DNA of 64,000 nucleotides. It comes from OLB4 sp002050165 (GTDB lineage: Bacteria; Bacteroidota; Ignavibacteria; Tepidaquicellales; Tepidaquicellaceae). The notes below the pieces were generated by a model. That model made no database searches. It worked only from the letters and a program-made list of their open reading frames with translations, and was not told the DNA's origin. Each line of letters starts with the position of its first letter. Positions within the stretch are counted from its first letter, which is position 1. Location: assembly GCA_030263475.1 (NCBI GenBank), contig SZPC01000004.1, forward strand, positions 1-64,000, in the 5' to 3' direction. Positions 19,844 through 29,021 of this stretch are shown here, in pieces. A program made the translations under genes and the position numbers.

Positions 19844-19993
19844 TTATTTCTTTGCCGTTTTTTTAGCGGTGGTTTTCTTCTTAGGTGCAGCTTTCTTCTT
19901 AGGTGCAGCTTTCTTCTTAGGCGCTGCTTTCTTCTTAGGTGCTGCTTTCTTTTTAGGTGCTGCCTTTTTTTTAGGCGCTGCTTTTTTAGCCAT
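19844..19993 (-). CDS. Histone H1-like Lys/Ala/Pro-repeat protein (49 residues)
   Basis: The frame reads MAKK, then six tandem AAPKKK hexapeptides, then TTAKKTAKK and a stop: 49 residues, almost only Lys, Ala and Pro. This resembles the C-terminal tails of eukaryotic H1 and the bacterial Hc1/AlgP-type proteins that bind DNA through lysines without a folded core. An excellent Shine-Dalgarno (AAAGGAGAAA) lies directly before the ATG, and a perfect terminator follows, so it is a real and probably strongly expressed gene. It likely compacts or coats DNA; a ribosome or RNA role cannot be excluded. The opposite strand gives an FLGAA-repeat frame, which is only its shadow. Confidence 0.88.
   Translation of the reverse strand: MAKKAAPKKKAAPKKKAAPKKKAAPKKKAAPKKKAAPKKKTTAKKTAKK
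19874..19981 (-). repeat. Six tandem 18-bp units encoding AAPKKK
   Basis: Six direct 18-bp repeats within the H1-like gene differ mainly at third codon positions (GCA/GCT/GCG, AAA/AAG). In-frame units mean that slippage would change protein length by six residues without a frameshift. Confidence 0.9.
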
Positions 19994-20220
19994 TTTTTCT
20001 CCTTTATTTAATGGTAAAAGCAATACAAAAATAACAATAATTATTTTTTAAATAAATCAAATTGATTTTAATTTTTTCTTTCAGTATGTAACGGTTTCTT
20101 TTTTAAAAAAACAAAACTTCTGGAATCCCTTTACTGGTACGGGTTTTCAGAGGTCGTGATTATATCAGTAAAACTATTCCCAAAAAATTATTTTTGCAAA
20201 ATAAAGTTTTTCAATTAGTC

Positions 20221-21996
20221 TTATTTATTTTTTAACATTTTTAATGCTGCTTCTATGTTCAGTTTTCCCCAGCCCCATGAACTGTTCGGTACTTCACCTG
20301 TAAATTTATCTTGTGTTGCTGAACTAAAGAGTATTTCTTTTATCTCTGACTGATTTAACGTCGGTTCATATTGCAGCAATAAACAAACTGCACCGACAAC
20401 GTGTGGAGCAGCAGAACTCGTACCACTGAAAATTGTTATGCCGTTGTTTGGAGATAGTGAAAATGTAGAATGTCCGGGCGCTGTAATCTCCGGACCTATT
20501 TTCCCTGTAATGTTATATCCCCTTCCGCTGTAATACGAGAGGTCGTTAATTTCTTCATCAAAACTAAATGGAAAGTTTACAGTATATGCACCAACAGCTA
20601 TTACACTATCTCCAGTGCACGGAAAAGTTACCGTCGTCTCATCTGTCGTGTATTCGTTCCAATGAGAGTTTCCAGCCCACGATTGAGAAACATCCACAAC
20701 ATATCCGTTAATCGTTTGAACTTTCTCTGAAGTAACATCGAACGTCCAGTTTCCTTCAACGCTCCCTGAATCGCTCCTCGAAAAGCCGAATCTAAACATT
20801 ACTGTACCCTTTTGTGATACATCACGGGAATAAATGATATTATACTTACCCGTTTCTATTATTTCACTGCCTTTGGTCAATAACGGAGTTTTATTTCCAT
20901 CAGGGGTTTCAATCTGAAATGAAATGAAATTGTCTTTGTCAGTCCAAATGAATGAAGTAAACACACCATCGTTAATTTTTCCTTCCGACATTTCCGGACA
21001 AGTAATACTGTAAGATTTCTTTTCTCCTGATTTCAAAGTATCCTTCAGGTGCATATTTGCACCAGCAAGGTTTCCAGCGCCACCAATTACAACCTTACCG
21101 TTCCGGACATATTCGTTCAGCATTTGCTCTTCCATTGTTGAACCATCCATAAACTCCCAACCCCATTCTCCGTCTTCAATTAAGATTACGTTAACTTCTT
21201 CATCAATTAAAAAATTAATTAGGTCAGGAAAATTTCTGACAAATCTGGGCGTATATTCATATTTAATATTTGCAAAAACCATTTCTGCATCAGGAGCAAT
21301 TCCGTGAATTCTTTGTACTCCGTAGTGTCCACCCATTACGATTCCTGCAACCCCGGTACCGTGAGAAACAGAATCCGGTTCGGTTTCAATAAGGTCAATT
21401 CCCCGGCGCCTGATATTACCATCCTTTTCTCTTACCGCTCTGATTTTTGATGTTTTGAGAGCAATCAGGGTTTCCTGTACATCTAAACGTTTATTATCAT
21501 TTTCATCAATAGCAATAAACAATAATTCACCATAAGTTGGATCGCTTTCTTTGAAACCAGATTTAGGCCCGTAATCACGGTAACCATTGCCGTTTGCATC
21601 TAAATAAAGAAAATCCTTATCAATTGTGAAAGAAGCAGACGATGGTCCAAGCATCCCCCAGGTCTCATCCCGCATTTTTAATATCCTTAATTGTTCATTT
21701 GCATCAATAACATTATTACCGTTAAAGTCGATACCATCTATTCCCTGCGTAAACTTTCCATCTGATTCTACGTCTATCCATTCGTATTTCCCACCGTCAG
21801 CAAAAAAGAACATAGGATGAAAAACATCAACTCCCGAATCCATATCACCAACAACTACACCTTTACCGGTGAGAATATTTCCGTTTTTATCGTAGTATGT
21901 TTCGGATAATCTGGTTGTAACAACAATTTCACCAAACGGACTTTGCGCATAAATCAGCACTGGAAAAAGTAGGATTAATAAAATTATTTTTTTCAT
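20221..21996 (-). CDS. Secreted subtilisin-like S8 serine peptidase
   Basis: 591 residues with a signal peptide (1-17, ending LIYA). The catalytic triad is D53 (GDMDSGVD), H212 (SHGTGVAG) and S527 (GTSSAAP). The ~160 residues between Asp and His are much longer than in subtilisin and contain an Asp-rich stretch (DGKFTQGIDGIDFNGNNVID) resembling calcium-binding loops. A further insert of over 200 residues separates His and Ser. There is no T9SS sorting domain, unlike the other subtilase of the window, so it is probably periplasmic or secreted by another route. Monocistronic. Confidence 0.92.
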   Translation of the reverse strand: MKKIILLILLFPVLIYAQSPFGEIVVTTRLSETYYDKNGNILTGKGVVVGDMDSGVDVFHPMFFFADGGKYEWIDVESDGKFTQGIDGIDFNGNNVIDANEQLRILKMRDETWGMLGPSSASFTIDKDFLYLDANGNGYRDYGPKSGFKESDPTYGELLFIAIDENDNKRLDVQETLIALKTSKIRAVREKDGNIRRRGIDLIETEPDSVSHGTGVAGIVMGGHYGVQRIHGIAPDAEMVFANIKYEYTPRFVRNFPDLINFLIDEEVNVILIEDGEWGWEFMDGSTMEEQMLNEYVRNGKVVIGGAGNLAGANMHLKDTLKSGEKKSYSITCPEMSEGKINDGVFTSFIWTDKDNFISFQIETPDGNKTPLLTKGSEIIETGKYNIIYSRDVSQKGTVMFRFGFSRSDSGSVEGNWTFDVTSEKVQTINGYVVDVSQSWAGNSHWNEYTTDETTVTFPCTGDSVIAVGAYTVNFPFSFDEEINDLSYYSGRGYNITGKIGPEITAPGHSTFSLSPNNGITIFSGTSSAAPHVVGAVCLLLQYEPTLNQSEIKEILFSSATQDKFTGEVPNSSWGWGKLNIEAALKMLKNK

Positions 21997-22057
21997 TTTT
22001 GATTTTTTTAAATTATTCCGTATATGTGTTAATGTTTTTGAAAGTTATAATACGAAA

Positions 22058-22077
22058 CAGAAACCGTTTATAACGGT
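22058..22077 (-). terminator. Weak hairpin after the SDR gene
   Basis: A 6-bp stem (ACCGTT at 22063-22068, AACGGT at 22072-22077) with a 3-base loop and a TTCTGTTT tail on the minus strand lies directly past the stop at 22079. The U tract is interrupted, so this is tentative. Confidence 0.3.
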
Positions 22078-22078
22078 C

Positions 22079-23104
22079 TTAGTTTCTGTGAGAGTGGATA
22101 TATTCTTTAAAAAGGTCATCGTCAAAATTATAATTCAACTTCATCTCTTTCACCCTGTTTGCACGTTCCCAGTTTATCGTCCTGTTATACGCTTCTTCTT
22201 CTGTTGTTAAACTTTCATATTTTAAAAGGTTCCTTATTTTTGTTGAATCAATAACAAGATCTTGTTGAGGAAACTCATCATCACTTTTCGCGGGATAAAT
22301 TATTACTTCACCTGTCCAGCCAACAATATGTGCAATCCTTTGGATAAATTCTTTTTCGGTAAAGATAGACGTTTCCGCAACATTAAAAATTTCACCTTCT
22401 GCGTTCTTGTTCTCAATTGCCAATACAATTGCATGGGCAGCGTCTTCAACGTAAATCCTGGTTGTTTTCCATCCGGCTGTTCGTCCATCTATAATTATGA
22501 ACTTTCTATTATCGTCCATTCGCTGAAGATATTGGTGAAACCTGAATTGATAATCCTTAGGACCGTAAACCATAGGCAGCCTTAAAATTGTCCCCTTTAT
22601 GGAATCGTGATTTAACACATTTCTTTCCACCAGAATTTTTTCATACCTTTTCATACCATTAGATTTTGCGTGATATCTGAACGGGAAAAGTTTATCCCGC
22701 AACGGGGATAATTCCGTGAGTGGTGTAACATCCGGTGGTCCCGGTTCGAGACCTGTCAATCTGCCATACGCACGGTAAACGTCGCAACTACTGATTGCAA
22801 CTACTCTCCCAACAATTCCTGATGCGGTTTTCATTAAATTATTGGAATCCTCATCGCCAATTGGAATCATATCTACAATTACATCCGCCTGAATAGAATC
22901 AAATTTGCGTTTGAAGGAAAGTAAATCCTTTCTATCTCCCTTAATGTGGATAATATTTTCAGGAAAATCTGTATGATTATTCCCCCTATTAAACAGAAAA
23001 ACTGAATGCCCCCGTTCAACCAGTTGCCTCGTTACAAAATACCCGATGAACTTCGTTCCACCTATAATCAGAATGTTCATTGATTTAGATTTTTTTACTT
23101 TCAT
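22079..23104 (-). CDS. NAD-dependent epimerase/dehydratase family (extended SDR)
   Basis: 341 residues. The N-terminal Rossmann motif is ILIIGGTKFIG, followed by strands with FNRGNN and VDMIPIGDEDS. This variant (GGTKFIG) is common in the SDR subgroup that includes chloroplast RNA-binding/CSP41-like and isoflavone-reductase-like proteins. Y/K residues of the active site fall around YHAKSNGMKRYEK. An ATG eight codons further in (MNILIIGG) is an equally good start. It acts on a nucleotide-sugar or related substrate that cannot be named. It is divergent from the gene at 23215. Confidence 0.8.
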   Translation of the reverse strand: MKVKKSKSMNILIIGGTKFIGYFVTRQLVERGHSVFLFNRGNNHTDFPENIIHIKGDRKDLLSFKRKFDSIQADVIVDMIPIGDEDSNNLMKTASGIVGRVVAISSCDVYRAYGRLTGLEPGPPDVTPLTELSPLRDKLFPFRYHAKSNGMKRYEKILVERNVLNHDSIKGTILRLPMVYGPKDYQFRFHQYLQRMDDNRKFIIIDGRTAGWKTTRIYVEDAAHAIVLAIENKNAEGEIFNVAETSIFTEKEFIQRIAHIVGWTGEVIIYPAKSDDEFPQQDLVIDSTKIRNLLKYESLTTEEEAYNRTINWERANRVKEMKLNYNFDDDLFKEYIHSHRN

Positions 23105-23214
23105 TAATTTTTGCTTTTATTTCGTATAGTATTTTTATATGTTTCATGTTTAGTTCTACATCAATTTACCGGTACTTTGGGGGAGGGTTCTGTATCAATT
23201 TAAACACATAATGT

Positions 23215-24711
23215 ATGAAATTAAGTACAGAACTGTTTGGTCTCATAAAATCGCTTACAAAAAGCGAAAAGAGATATTTTAAACTTTTCGCATCCCTTCA
23301 GGGCGGAGAGAAAAATTACATAAAACTTTTCGATGAACTTGAAACTCTCGATGAGTACAACGAGAGTGCGATAAGAGAAAAGTTTAAGAATGAAAAGTTC
23401 ATAAAACAACTCCCTTTTACAAAGAACTACCTCTACCGGCTGATAATGAAAAGCCTCCTGTCGTTTCATTCCGAAAAATCCCTCGACTTGAAACTGTGCG
23501 ACATAATTCAAAACTGCAAAATTTTTTACGCGCGCGGTATGTATAAAGAGTTTTTCTCAAATATCAGAACAGGAAAACGTTTAGCGGAGAAAACGGAGAG
23601 ATTTAATTTCCAGCTTCAATTTATTGAAATGGAGAAAGTGGTATTTTTTAAAAAGGTGATTAAATATAAAGACGAATCAGAAATTCTCAGACAAGAGGAA
23701 GAAGTTAAAAGAATCACAGAAAATTACAATGCGTATTCAAACCTTATCGTTGAAACTGTAAACTTTTTCAGGTTGCATGGAAGAATCAGGGACGATTCGC
23801 TAACCGATTTTGTAAACACAAAGCTCAATCACGAGTTGATGAGAACACCACAGAATGCTTTATCTGTAATGGCAAAAGAGGCTTATTACCGGGAGTTGAT
23901 GCACCTTTCAGATTTGTTGGGCGATTTTGAAAAAATGAAACAGTATTGTCTGAAGAGGTTTGAGATAATCCAGAATAACCCTCTGCAGTTTGAAGACCGG
24001 CTTTTTAATTACAACGGAGATATTTTAATTTATCTGATATTATTAAACATCCGGTTGAAAAATTTTAGAGAGGCTAACAAGTTCATCCGGGTTGCGGAAA
24101 AGTTTTATTCGAAAGGGACTATTGATGAAAATGATTTCTTTATAATTAAGAACTATGGATTACTTCAAATATTTTTCAAACAGCGGAAATACAAAAAAGC
24201 TGCTGAGTTAATTCCTGAAATTCTAGGTTCATTGAGATGTAGAAAAAATAATTTCGATAATAACTTCAGGATATTGCTTTTTTTTACAATGGTAAATGTT
24301 CTTGTTTTGTCTGACGAAACCGAACAAGCCTTAAATTTCAATAATGAATTACTCAACGATGAAATTATAAAAATAAGACAAGATATTAAATACTACGCTG
24401 AGCTTGTTAATATTCTCATTCACTACGAACTTGGAAATCATACTTTGGTTAAGCATTTAATCAACTCTAAGTTCCGCTATCTGGAAAAGGCAAAACGTCC
24501 TTTCAAGATGGAAACAATTCTCCTCGGATTTATAAAAAAACTCCCTTCGTTTAAAAACGAAATCGAAAAACTTGATAAAATGATTGATATAAAACGTGAA
24601 CTGGAAATCCTGAGAAATGATAAGTACGAAAAAAATGTTTTCGATTATTTTCCGTTCGATGAATGGATTGAAAAACAAATGAAGTTTTTGCAGGAGGGAA
24701 TTAGCAAATAA
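23215..24711 (+). CDS. Helical-repeat (TPR-like) protein of unknown function
   Basis: 498 residues, almost entirely alpha-helical, with Lys/Glu/Phe/Tyr-rich helices and no signal peptide. The beginning (MKLSTELFGLIKSLTKSEKR) matches my memory of an uncharacterised conserved protein of Bacteroidota with degenerate tetratricopeptide-like repeats. Pairs of helices such as FREANKFIRVAEKFYSKG and YKKAAELIPEILGSL support the repeat fold. It is cytoplasmic and probably a scaffold or interaction protein. It is monocistronic and divergent from the SDR gene. Confidence 0.65.
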   Translation: MKLSTELFGLIKSLTKSEKRYFKLFASLQGGEKNYIKLFDELETLDEYNESAIREKFKNEKFIKQLPFTKNYLYRLIMKSLLSFHSEKSLDLKLCDIIQNCKIFYARGMYKEFFSNIRTGKRLAEKTERFNFQLQFIEMEKVVFFKKVIKYKDESEILRQEEEVKRITENYNAYSNLIVETVNFFRLHGRIRDDSLTDFVNTKLNHELMRTPQNALSVMAKEAYYRELMHLSDLLGDFEKMKQYCLKRFEIIQNNPLQFEDRLFNYNGDILIYLILLNIRLKNFREANKFIRVAEKFYSKGTIDENDFFIIKNYGLLQIFFKQRKYKKAAELIPEILGSLRCRKNNFDNNFRILLFFTMVNVLVLSDETEQALNFNNELLNDEIIKIRQDIKYYAELVNILIHYELGNHTLVKHLINSKFRYLEKAKRPFKMETILLGFIKKLPSFKNEIEKLDKMIDIKRELEILRNDKYEKNVFDYFPFDEWIEKQMKFLQEGISK

Positions 24712-24732
24712 ATAAGCGGTAAACTTTAAATA

Positions 24733-25149
24733 TTATCGGTTACCTTCCCAATCGTTTTTATTGAGCGGATATCCTGTTTCTAAAAATGCCTTGATGTTGT
24801 CTAATGTCCATTCCCAATATTCCTTTAATTGTTTCAATGAATTTTCATCGTGAATATCTGTGTGTTCAACGAGAATTTTTATAGTTTCGTAGTCAATTAG
24901 AATAATATTGATTGTTACATCACTTCCGGGGGAAAGGTCGTTTCTGTTCCATTTAAACGCAACCCGCTCAAACGGTCGTAATTCAGTATAGGTCCACTTA
25001 TCGCCGTTTTCATTCTCAAAACTTCCTCCAATTGTTACAGACGCTTTGACTTCCATCTGTTGCCAGATTGTTGCTTGCTCAGGAACTGTAAAGTTATTAT
25101 AAAAATTTCTCGGTGTGCTGTTGATAAACTTTTCTACTTCGAGTTTCAT
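24733..25149 (-). CDS. SRPBCC / AHSA1-like domain protein
   Basis: 138 residues covering one START/Bet-v1-like fold as in the Aha1-C family: ATIWQQMEVKASVTIGGSF, then the strand ELRPFERVAFKW and a C-terminal helix (LKEYWEWTLDNIKAFLE). Such proteins bind hydrophobic ligands in an internal cavity; the ligand is unknown. No signal peptide, so cytoplasmic. It faces the stop of the gene at 23215-24711 at close range. Confidence 0.78.
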   Translation of the reverse strand: MKLEVEKFINSTPRNFYNNFTVPEQATIWQQMEVKASVTIGGSFENENGDKWTYTELRPFERVAFKWNRNDLSPGSDVTINIILIDYETIKILVEHTDIHDENSLKQLKEYWEWTLDNIKAFLETGYPLNKNDWEGNR

Positions 25150-25367
25150 TAAACTTTTCTGTAAATATAAAAATCTGAAATCATAATTTTGAGTTAGATA
25201 TAAATGACTTTTTATTTTTTGTTGTTGAAATTTATACGTCCTTTAAGTTTTAGAATTATTAATCGGGAATCTGCCCATAACCTTTGAAGATTGACGATTG
25301 AAATAATCATTTCATTATTTTATAATTCAATTTAATAGAATGATTTTGATTTTTTATCAGAAAATTT

Positions 25368-26063
25368 TTATTCTTTTATCCTGTAATGCCCACTGATTTT
25401 CCAGTAAAAAAGTTTATCCTCTTCTGCTACAAATCCCGGATCGGGGTGATTGTGAATAACCCAATACCTTCCGTTTACAATTTTATCGGATACAATTCCA
25501 ATGTGGTCACTGTTTCCGCTTTTTGCCATATCCCAAACCACTATATCTCCGGGTTGCCAGTCATCTTCTGTATTCAACTGGGTCCAGTATTTTCCAAACC
25601 ACACTTCGAGGTTCATGACTCTCCGCTGGTCAATATTAGGGTCTGGCTTTTTAGAACTCCATCGGTGCATTGGATAATCTTTAACGGCTTTTTTAATATC
25701 TTCATTCAGCGCTTTCTGAAGGTCTATAACTTCACCCAATCGTAACGCCCGTATGATCACATCCGTACAGACCCCAATGTCCGGATTAATATCACCACCC
25801 GGGAAAACCCGCTCTCCGATGTACTGACCTTTATCGTTATATTCCGTAATATAATAACCCATTGTCATATCGTATTCATAACCGTGTCGCAACGTTAACT
25901 TAGCACCGTTTAAAACTTTCCTTTGACCGGGCGTAAGTAAACTGTCGGGAGTGGTCAATTTTTCTATTGTCTCGATTTCTTTTGATATACGGATGTTTTC
26001 ATTGCTGTCTTCATTGCAAACAAAAAACACGAGCAGTATTAAAACCAGAAAATTCATCTTCAT
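25368..26063 (-). CDS. DUF1287 (YijF-like) protein, NlpC/P60-type fold
   Basis: 231 residues with a short hydrophobic leader whose Cys16 is preceded by FFV, a poor lipobox. The body matches DUF1287: GGDINPDIGVCTDVIIRA with a putative catalytic Cys, DPNIDQRRVMNLEVWF, WQPGDIVVWDM and a His in SDHIGIVSDK. The fold is papain/NlpC-P60-like, so it may cut peptidoglycan peptides or amides in the periplasm. This is family inference, as the biochemical role is not established. It lies 48 bases downstream of the PQQ-like lipoprotein gene, probably in one transcript. Confidence 0.82.
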   Translation of the reverse strand: MKMNFLVLILLVFFVCNEDSNENIRISKEIETIEKLTTPDSLLTPGQRKVLNGAKLTLRHGYEYDMTMGYYITEYNDKGQYIGERVFPGGDINPDIGVCTDVIIRALRLGEVIDLQKALNEDIKKAVKDYPMHRWSSKKPDPNIDQRRVMNLEVWFGKYWTQLNTEDDWQPGDIVVWDMAKSGNSDHIGIVSDKIVNGRYWVIHNHPDPGFVAEEDKLFYWKISGHYRIKE

Positions 26064-26111
26064 TTTTTTAATACAAAGAAAAAGGTTTTAAGTTTAATTT
26101 CCAAAGCAGTA

Positions 26112-27566
26112 TTAAAATCCATCTTTTGATCCTATGTAAATCTTACCGTCGTAAACTATCGGTGTTGCTTCAAAAGTTGTTCTGAAGTCATCAGTTAGCA
26201 TCAGTTTTAATTCATCGTTCACTCTGAATAAGTACAATCCGTTATAGCTTGCAGCAATAACAATATCGTCTATTATTAACGGCGACGAAATAGACTGACC
26301 GATTTTATATTTATCGTAAATCACAGGTGAATTAAAAAATCTGCTGTTATCGAAACCTTTTACTTTTCCGGAAGCATTGATAGAATCAGTATCTATCAGA
26401 TAAAGATAACCGTCAATTCCGGAAACGACAGCAAGGTTACGATTATTAATTTTTTCATACAAAGTATTCACTGCTGGAGAGCTGACAATTCCACCTGCCC
26501 AATCAAGAAAATTTTTATTTCCTGTAGGCAAAAACCACTCAACTGAATATTCGGGTTCCACATTAGGATTAAGTTTAAGCAATCCGCCATTGCCGGGAAT
26601 GTACTGTTTTTCGACCGGCACGAGTAAACAACTATCGTTAGAAACAGCAGGGGTACCGTCAAGATCTGAACCGATTGGATATACCCAGTCAATTGTTTTT
26701 GTATTAAGGTTATATCCGTACACTGATCCACTTCCCGCTGCTATATATATTCTTTGTCCCAATAAAACAGGGGAAGACTCAATTACAATATTTGACCGGT
26801 TTGGCGCTTTTGGAAATAAATTAATTTCTTTTATAATAAGCGGTGTCGTGTAGTTTAATTTATCATTAAACCTTAACGGATCCATCACAGAGAAAACCCC
26901 GTTTTCAAAACCTGCATACAAAGTATCGTTAATCAATAATGGAGATCCGTCTGCGTCCCGGCTGAAACTTTGCGTTTGCCTGACGTTGAACTTCCAGATT
27001 GATTCCCCGGTAATAGCAGATATTGCTCTGAAGCTAAATGCATATTTTGAACTAAGTGTCGTTCCGTAACCGCGACGACTTCCCTGAGCAATAACATACT
27101 TTCTTGTCAAATCTGATTCTGAAGTCAGCGCAAAAATCGTTCCGGTACCTTTAATGACGTCATCAAATTTATATTCCCAGATAAGCTTTCCATCAGAAAC
27201 TCTGAATTTTTTAAGATTGTGGTCAAGAGAACCCTGATACAAATAAAGCGAATCGTTTTCCAAAGTAAGCAACGGTTGCCCTGTCCATCCCGCACCTTGC
27301 CAATATTGATTTCCGTTTTTTCGGTATGAAGAGGATTTGCCAATGCCGAGATGAATTTTCCATTTAACCTTGAGTGAATCCGGCGGGTTTTTGCCGTAAT
27401 AATTTCGTTGCGCTGAACCTCTGAACGTACCTATCAATATCTGAAAATTTTCACCAGATTGTTTATTCGGCAAAGTATCAGAATTCGTACGATTGGAAAT
27501 TGTTGCCTGCCGGTTATTGCAGGAAAAAATAAAAAGTGCTGCTATTAAATATATTACCCTAATCAA
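26112..27566 (-). CDS. PQQ-like beta-propeller lipoprotein
   Basis: 484 residues. The start is TTG, since a TAA sits directly before it in frame and no earlier ATG exists. Residues 1-16 form a lipoprotein signal ending FIFSC. The rest is a beta-propeller of PQQ-like/BamB-type blades (DGKLIWEYKFDD, TGESIWKFNVRQ, YDGKIYIGSKDG). These proteins usually act as envelope scaffolds; I see no evidence that PQQ is bound. It is the first gene before the DUF1287 gene. Confidence 0.82.
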   Translation of the reverse strand: MIRVIYLIAALFIFSCNNRQATISNRTNSDTLPNKQSGENFQILIGTFRGSAQRNYYGKNPPDSLKVKWKIHLGIGKSSSYRKNGNQYWQGAGWTGQPLLTLENDSLYLYQGSLDHNLKKFRVSDGKLIWEYKFDDVIKGTGTIFALTSESDLTRKYVIAQGSRRGYGTTLSSKYAFSFRAISAITGESIWKFNVRQTQSFSRDADGSPLLINDTLYAGFENGVFSVMDPLRFNDKLNYTTPLIIKEINLFPKAPNRSNIVIESSPVLLGQRIYIAAGSGSVYGYNLNTKTIDWVYPIGSDLDGTPAVSNDSCLLVPVEKQYIPGNGGLLKLNPNVEPEYSVEWFLPTGNKNFLDWAGGIVSSPAVNTLYEKINNRNLAVVSGIDGYLYLIDTDSINASGKVKGFDNSRFFNSPVIYDKYKIGQSISSPLIIDDIVIAASYNGLYLFRVNDELKLMLTDDFRTTFEATPIVYDGKIYIGSKDGF

Positions 27567-27768
27567 TTACAGAATCTGATTGCGAAATTACAAATGCTAT
27601 TCAAGAAGATTAAGTTAAAATCCAGAACCTGCAGAACTGAGTTTTTATAAAAGCTAATTTTCCGGCTGCGCTATATTGAACTTTCTGATTAATTTAAAAA
27701 TTAATATCGTTCCTTAAATAATATTAATTCAAACCATATTTTTTTATTTTTATCGAAATTCTATTTTT

Positions 27769-28245
27769 ATGATTATAACAGAAAATACTTTACTTTTCGC
27801 GGACCGATTAAAAGAATCGGGGTTTGATATCAATACAGAGAAACCATCCACAGGAAAGTTCGGTGATTCAAAAGCAATGTCAGATTATCTGATAGCCCTT
27901 ATTCTGGAGGGGAAAAAAACAGCTACATGCGGATTGCTTGAATCATGGAAAAAATTTGAAGAACCGGTTCCTACTGTCGGCGATATTGAAATTGTGCTCG
28001 ATTGGAACGACGAACCTGCTGCTGCGATTCAATATACCGAAGTTGAAATTAAACCGTTTAACCAGATTAGCGAAGATTTTGCAAAGGACGAAGGAGAAGG
28101 TGACGGCTCGTTTCAGTATTGGCGCGAGGCACATTTGAAATTTTTCAACCGGGAGTGTAAATTAATGGATCGGGAGTTTTCCGAAGATGACGAAATCGTT
28201 TGCCTCAGGTTTGAGCTCGTCGGCAAATTTGTGATGGAAATGTAA
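27769..28245 (+). CDS. ASCH domain protein
   Basis: 158 residues, with an ASCH domain (related to PUA) from about residue 30 to the end: LIALILEGKKTATCGLL with the family's GKKT motif, PTVGDIEIVLDWND and the closing strand IVCLRFELV. ASCH domains bind RNA, and some members deaminate or hydrolyse modified nucleosides such as N4-acetylcytidine (YqfB). The substrate here is unknown. Cytoplasmic; it stands alone, and only 7 bases separate its stop from the convergent gene at 28253. Confidence 0.85.
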   Translation: MIITENTLLFADRLKESGFDINTEKPSTGKFGDSKAMSDYLIALILEGKKTATCGLLESWKKFEEPVPTVGDIEIVLDWNDEPAAAIQYTEVEIKPFNQISEDFAKDEGEGDGSFQYWREAHLKFFNRECKLMDREFSEDDEIVCLRFELVGKFVMEM

Positions 28246-28252
28246 CCGGTTA

Positions 28253-28567
28253 TTAAGAAATATTTCTTTTTATTGACAGTTTTTCCACCATCAAGTCTGA
28301 TAGCGGATCTGAATACGTCCCATAAGCGTTGACCAATACTCCTTTGAGTCCGTCTTTGGATTCAATTGCATATACAATTGAACTGTCATCAGGATTTGAT
28401 TCACCCTCAAACCTAAAAAAGTCAACTATTTTAAACTGATCGAGAGGTAAATATTCTTCCCTGCCACTACAAACAATACAATTCTCTCTCAGATTGAAGT
28501 TCTCCGTATAACCTTCAGATTTCAGATATCGGAGCAATTCTACCATTGAAGAAAAATCTTTTCTCAT
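28253..28567 (-). CDS. Small conserved protein (often mis-named PRPP synthetase)
   Basis: 104 residues from the ATG at 28567; an in-frame ATG at 28582 is possible, but GGGAGAAA lies before the 28567 ATG and the upstream gene ends in between. The sequence (DFFRFEGESNPDDSSIVYAI, LKGVLVNAYGTYSD) matches a small Bacteroidota family that databases often call phosphoribosylpyrophosphate synthetase. It is far too short for that enzyme and lacks its active-site loop, so the name should not be used. Function unknown. It is translationally coupled to the VOC gene. Confidence 0.72.
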   Translation of the reverse strand: MRKDFSSMVELLRYLKSEGYTENFNLRENCIVCSGREEYLPLDQFKIVDFFRFEGESNPDDSSIVYAIESKDGLKGVLVNAYGTYSDPLSDLMVEKLSIKRNIS

Positions 28568-28569
28568 TA

Positions 28570-28893
28570 CTATTTCTCCCATAAATGATATTTAATTCCA
28601 AACGGATCTGCCATCATTATGCTTTTGTTTGAATAAACCTGTGTCAGGACACAGCCGTTTTCTTCCATTAGTTTCAATGTCTCTTTTACGTCGTCAACTT
28701 TGAATTCAAAAAAGGTTACACCCGGCATCTTCTCGTCATTCTCGATATAAAAATTAATCCCATCTTTTTTAAAATGTGTCTCGAAATCTTTTCGGTTAAC
28801 AATCTCCATACCGAGAACTTCCTTGTAAAATTTAATTGCATCGTCATATTTTCTGACTTTGATTGCAATGTGCGGACTGAATTCAAATTTCAT
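28570..28893 (-). CDS. VOC (glyoxalase/dioxygenase superfamily) protein
   Basis: 107 residues with a single VOC-type beta-alpha-beta-beta-beta module pair: PHIAIKVRKYDDAIKFYKE at the start and SIMMADPFGIKYHLWE at the end. A metal-ligand His is visible near residue 8 and an Asp in ADPFG, but substrate cannot be predicted (glyoxalase, antibiotic resistance and ring-cleavage types share the fold). Its TAG falls inside the ribosome-site region of the next gene, so the two are coupled. Confidence 0.8.
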   Translation of the reverse strand: MKFEFSPHIAIKVRKYDDAIKFYKEVLGMEIVNRKDFETHFKKDGINFYIENDEKMPGVTFFEFKVDDVKETLKLMEENGCVLTQVYSNKSIMMADPFGIKYHLWEK

Positions 28894-29021
28894 TTAATAT
28901 TTTTTTAAATTAAACCTAAACAATTAAAATGCCAATACTATCCGATTAATCAATACACTCACTTAATAAGAATACAATCTCGAATCCAGTTTTATCAAGC
29001 TTTGCATTATATAACAAAAAT

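Noticed and set aside
19649..20051. Plus-strand frames with FFLGAA repeats, resembling a hydrophobic repeat protein
   Set aside because: They are the reverse strand of the AAPKKK repeats; the minus gene has the ribosome site, natural composition and terminator.
28253..28582. Phosphoribosylpyrophosphate synthetase
   Set aside because: About 104 residues with none of the enzyme's motifs; the usual database name is an error.
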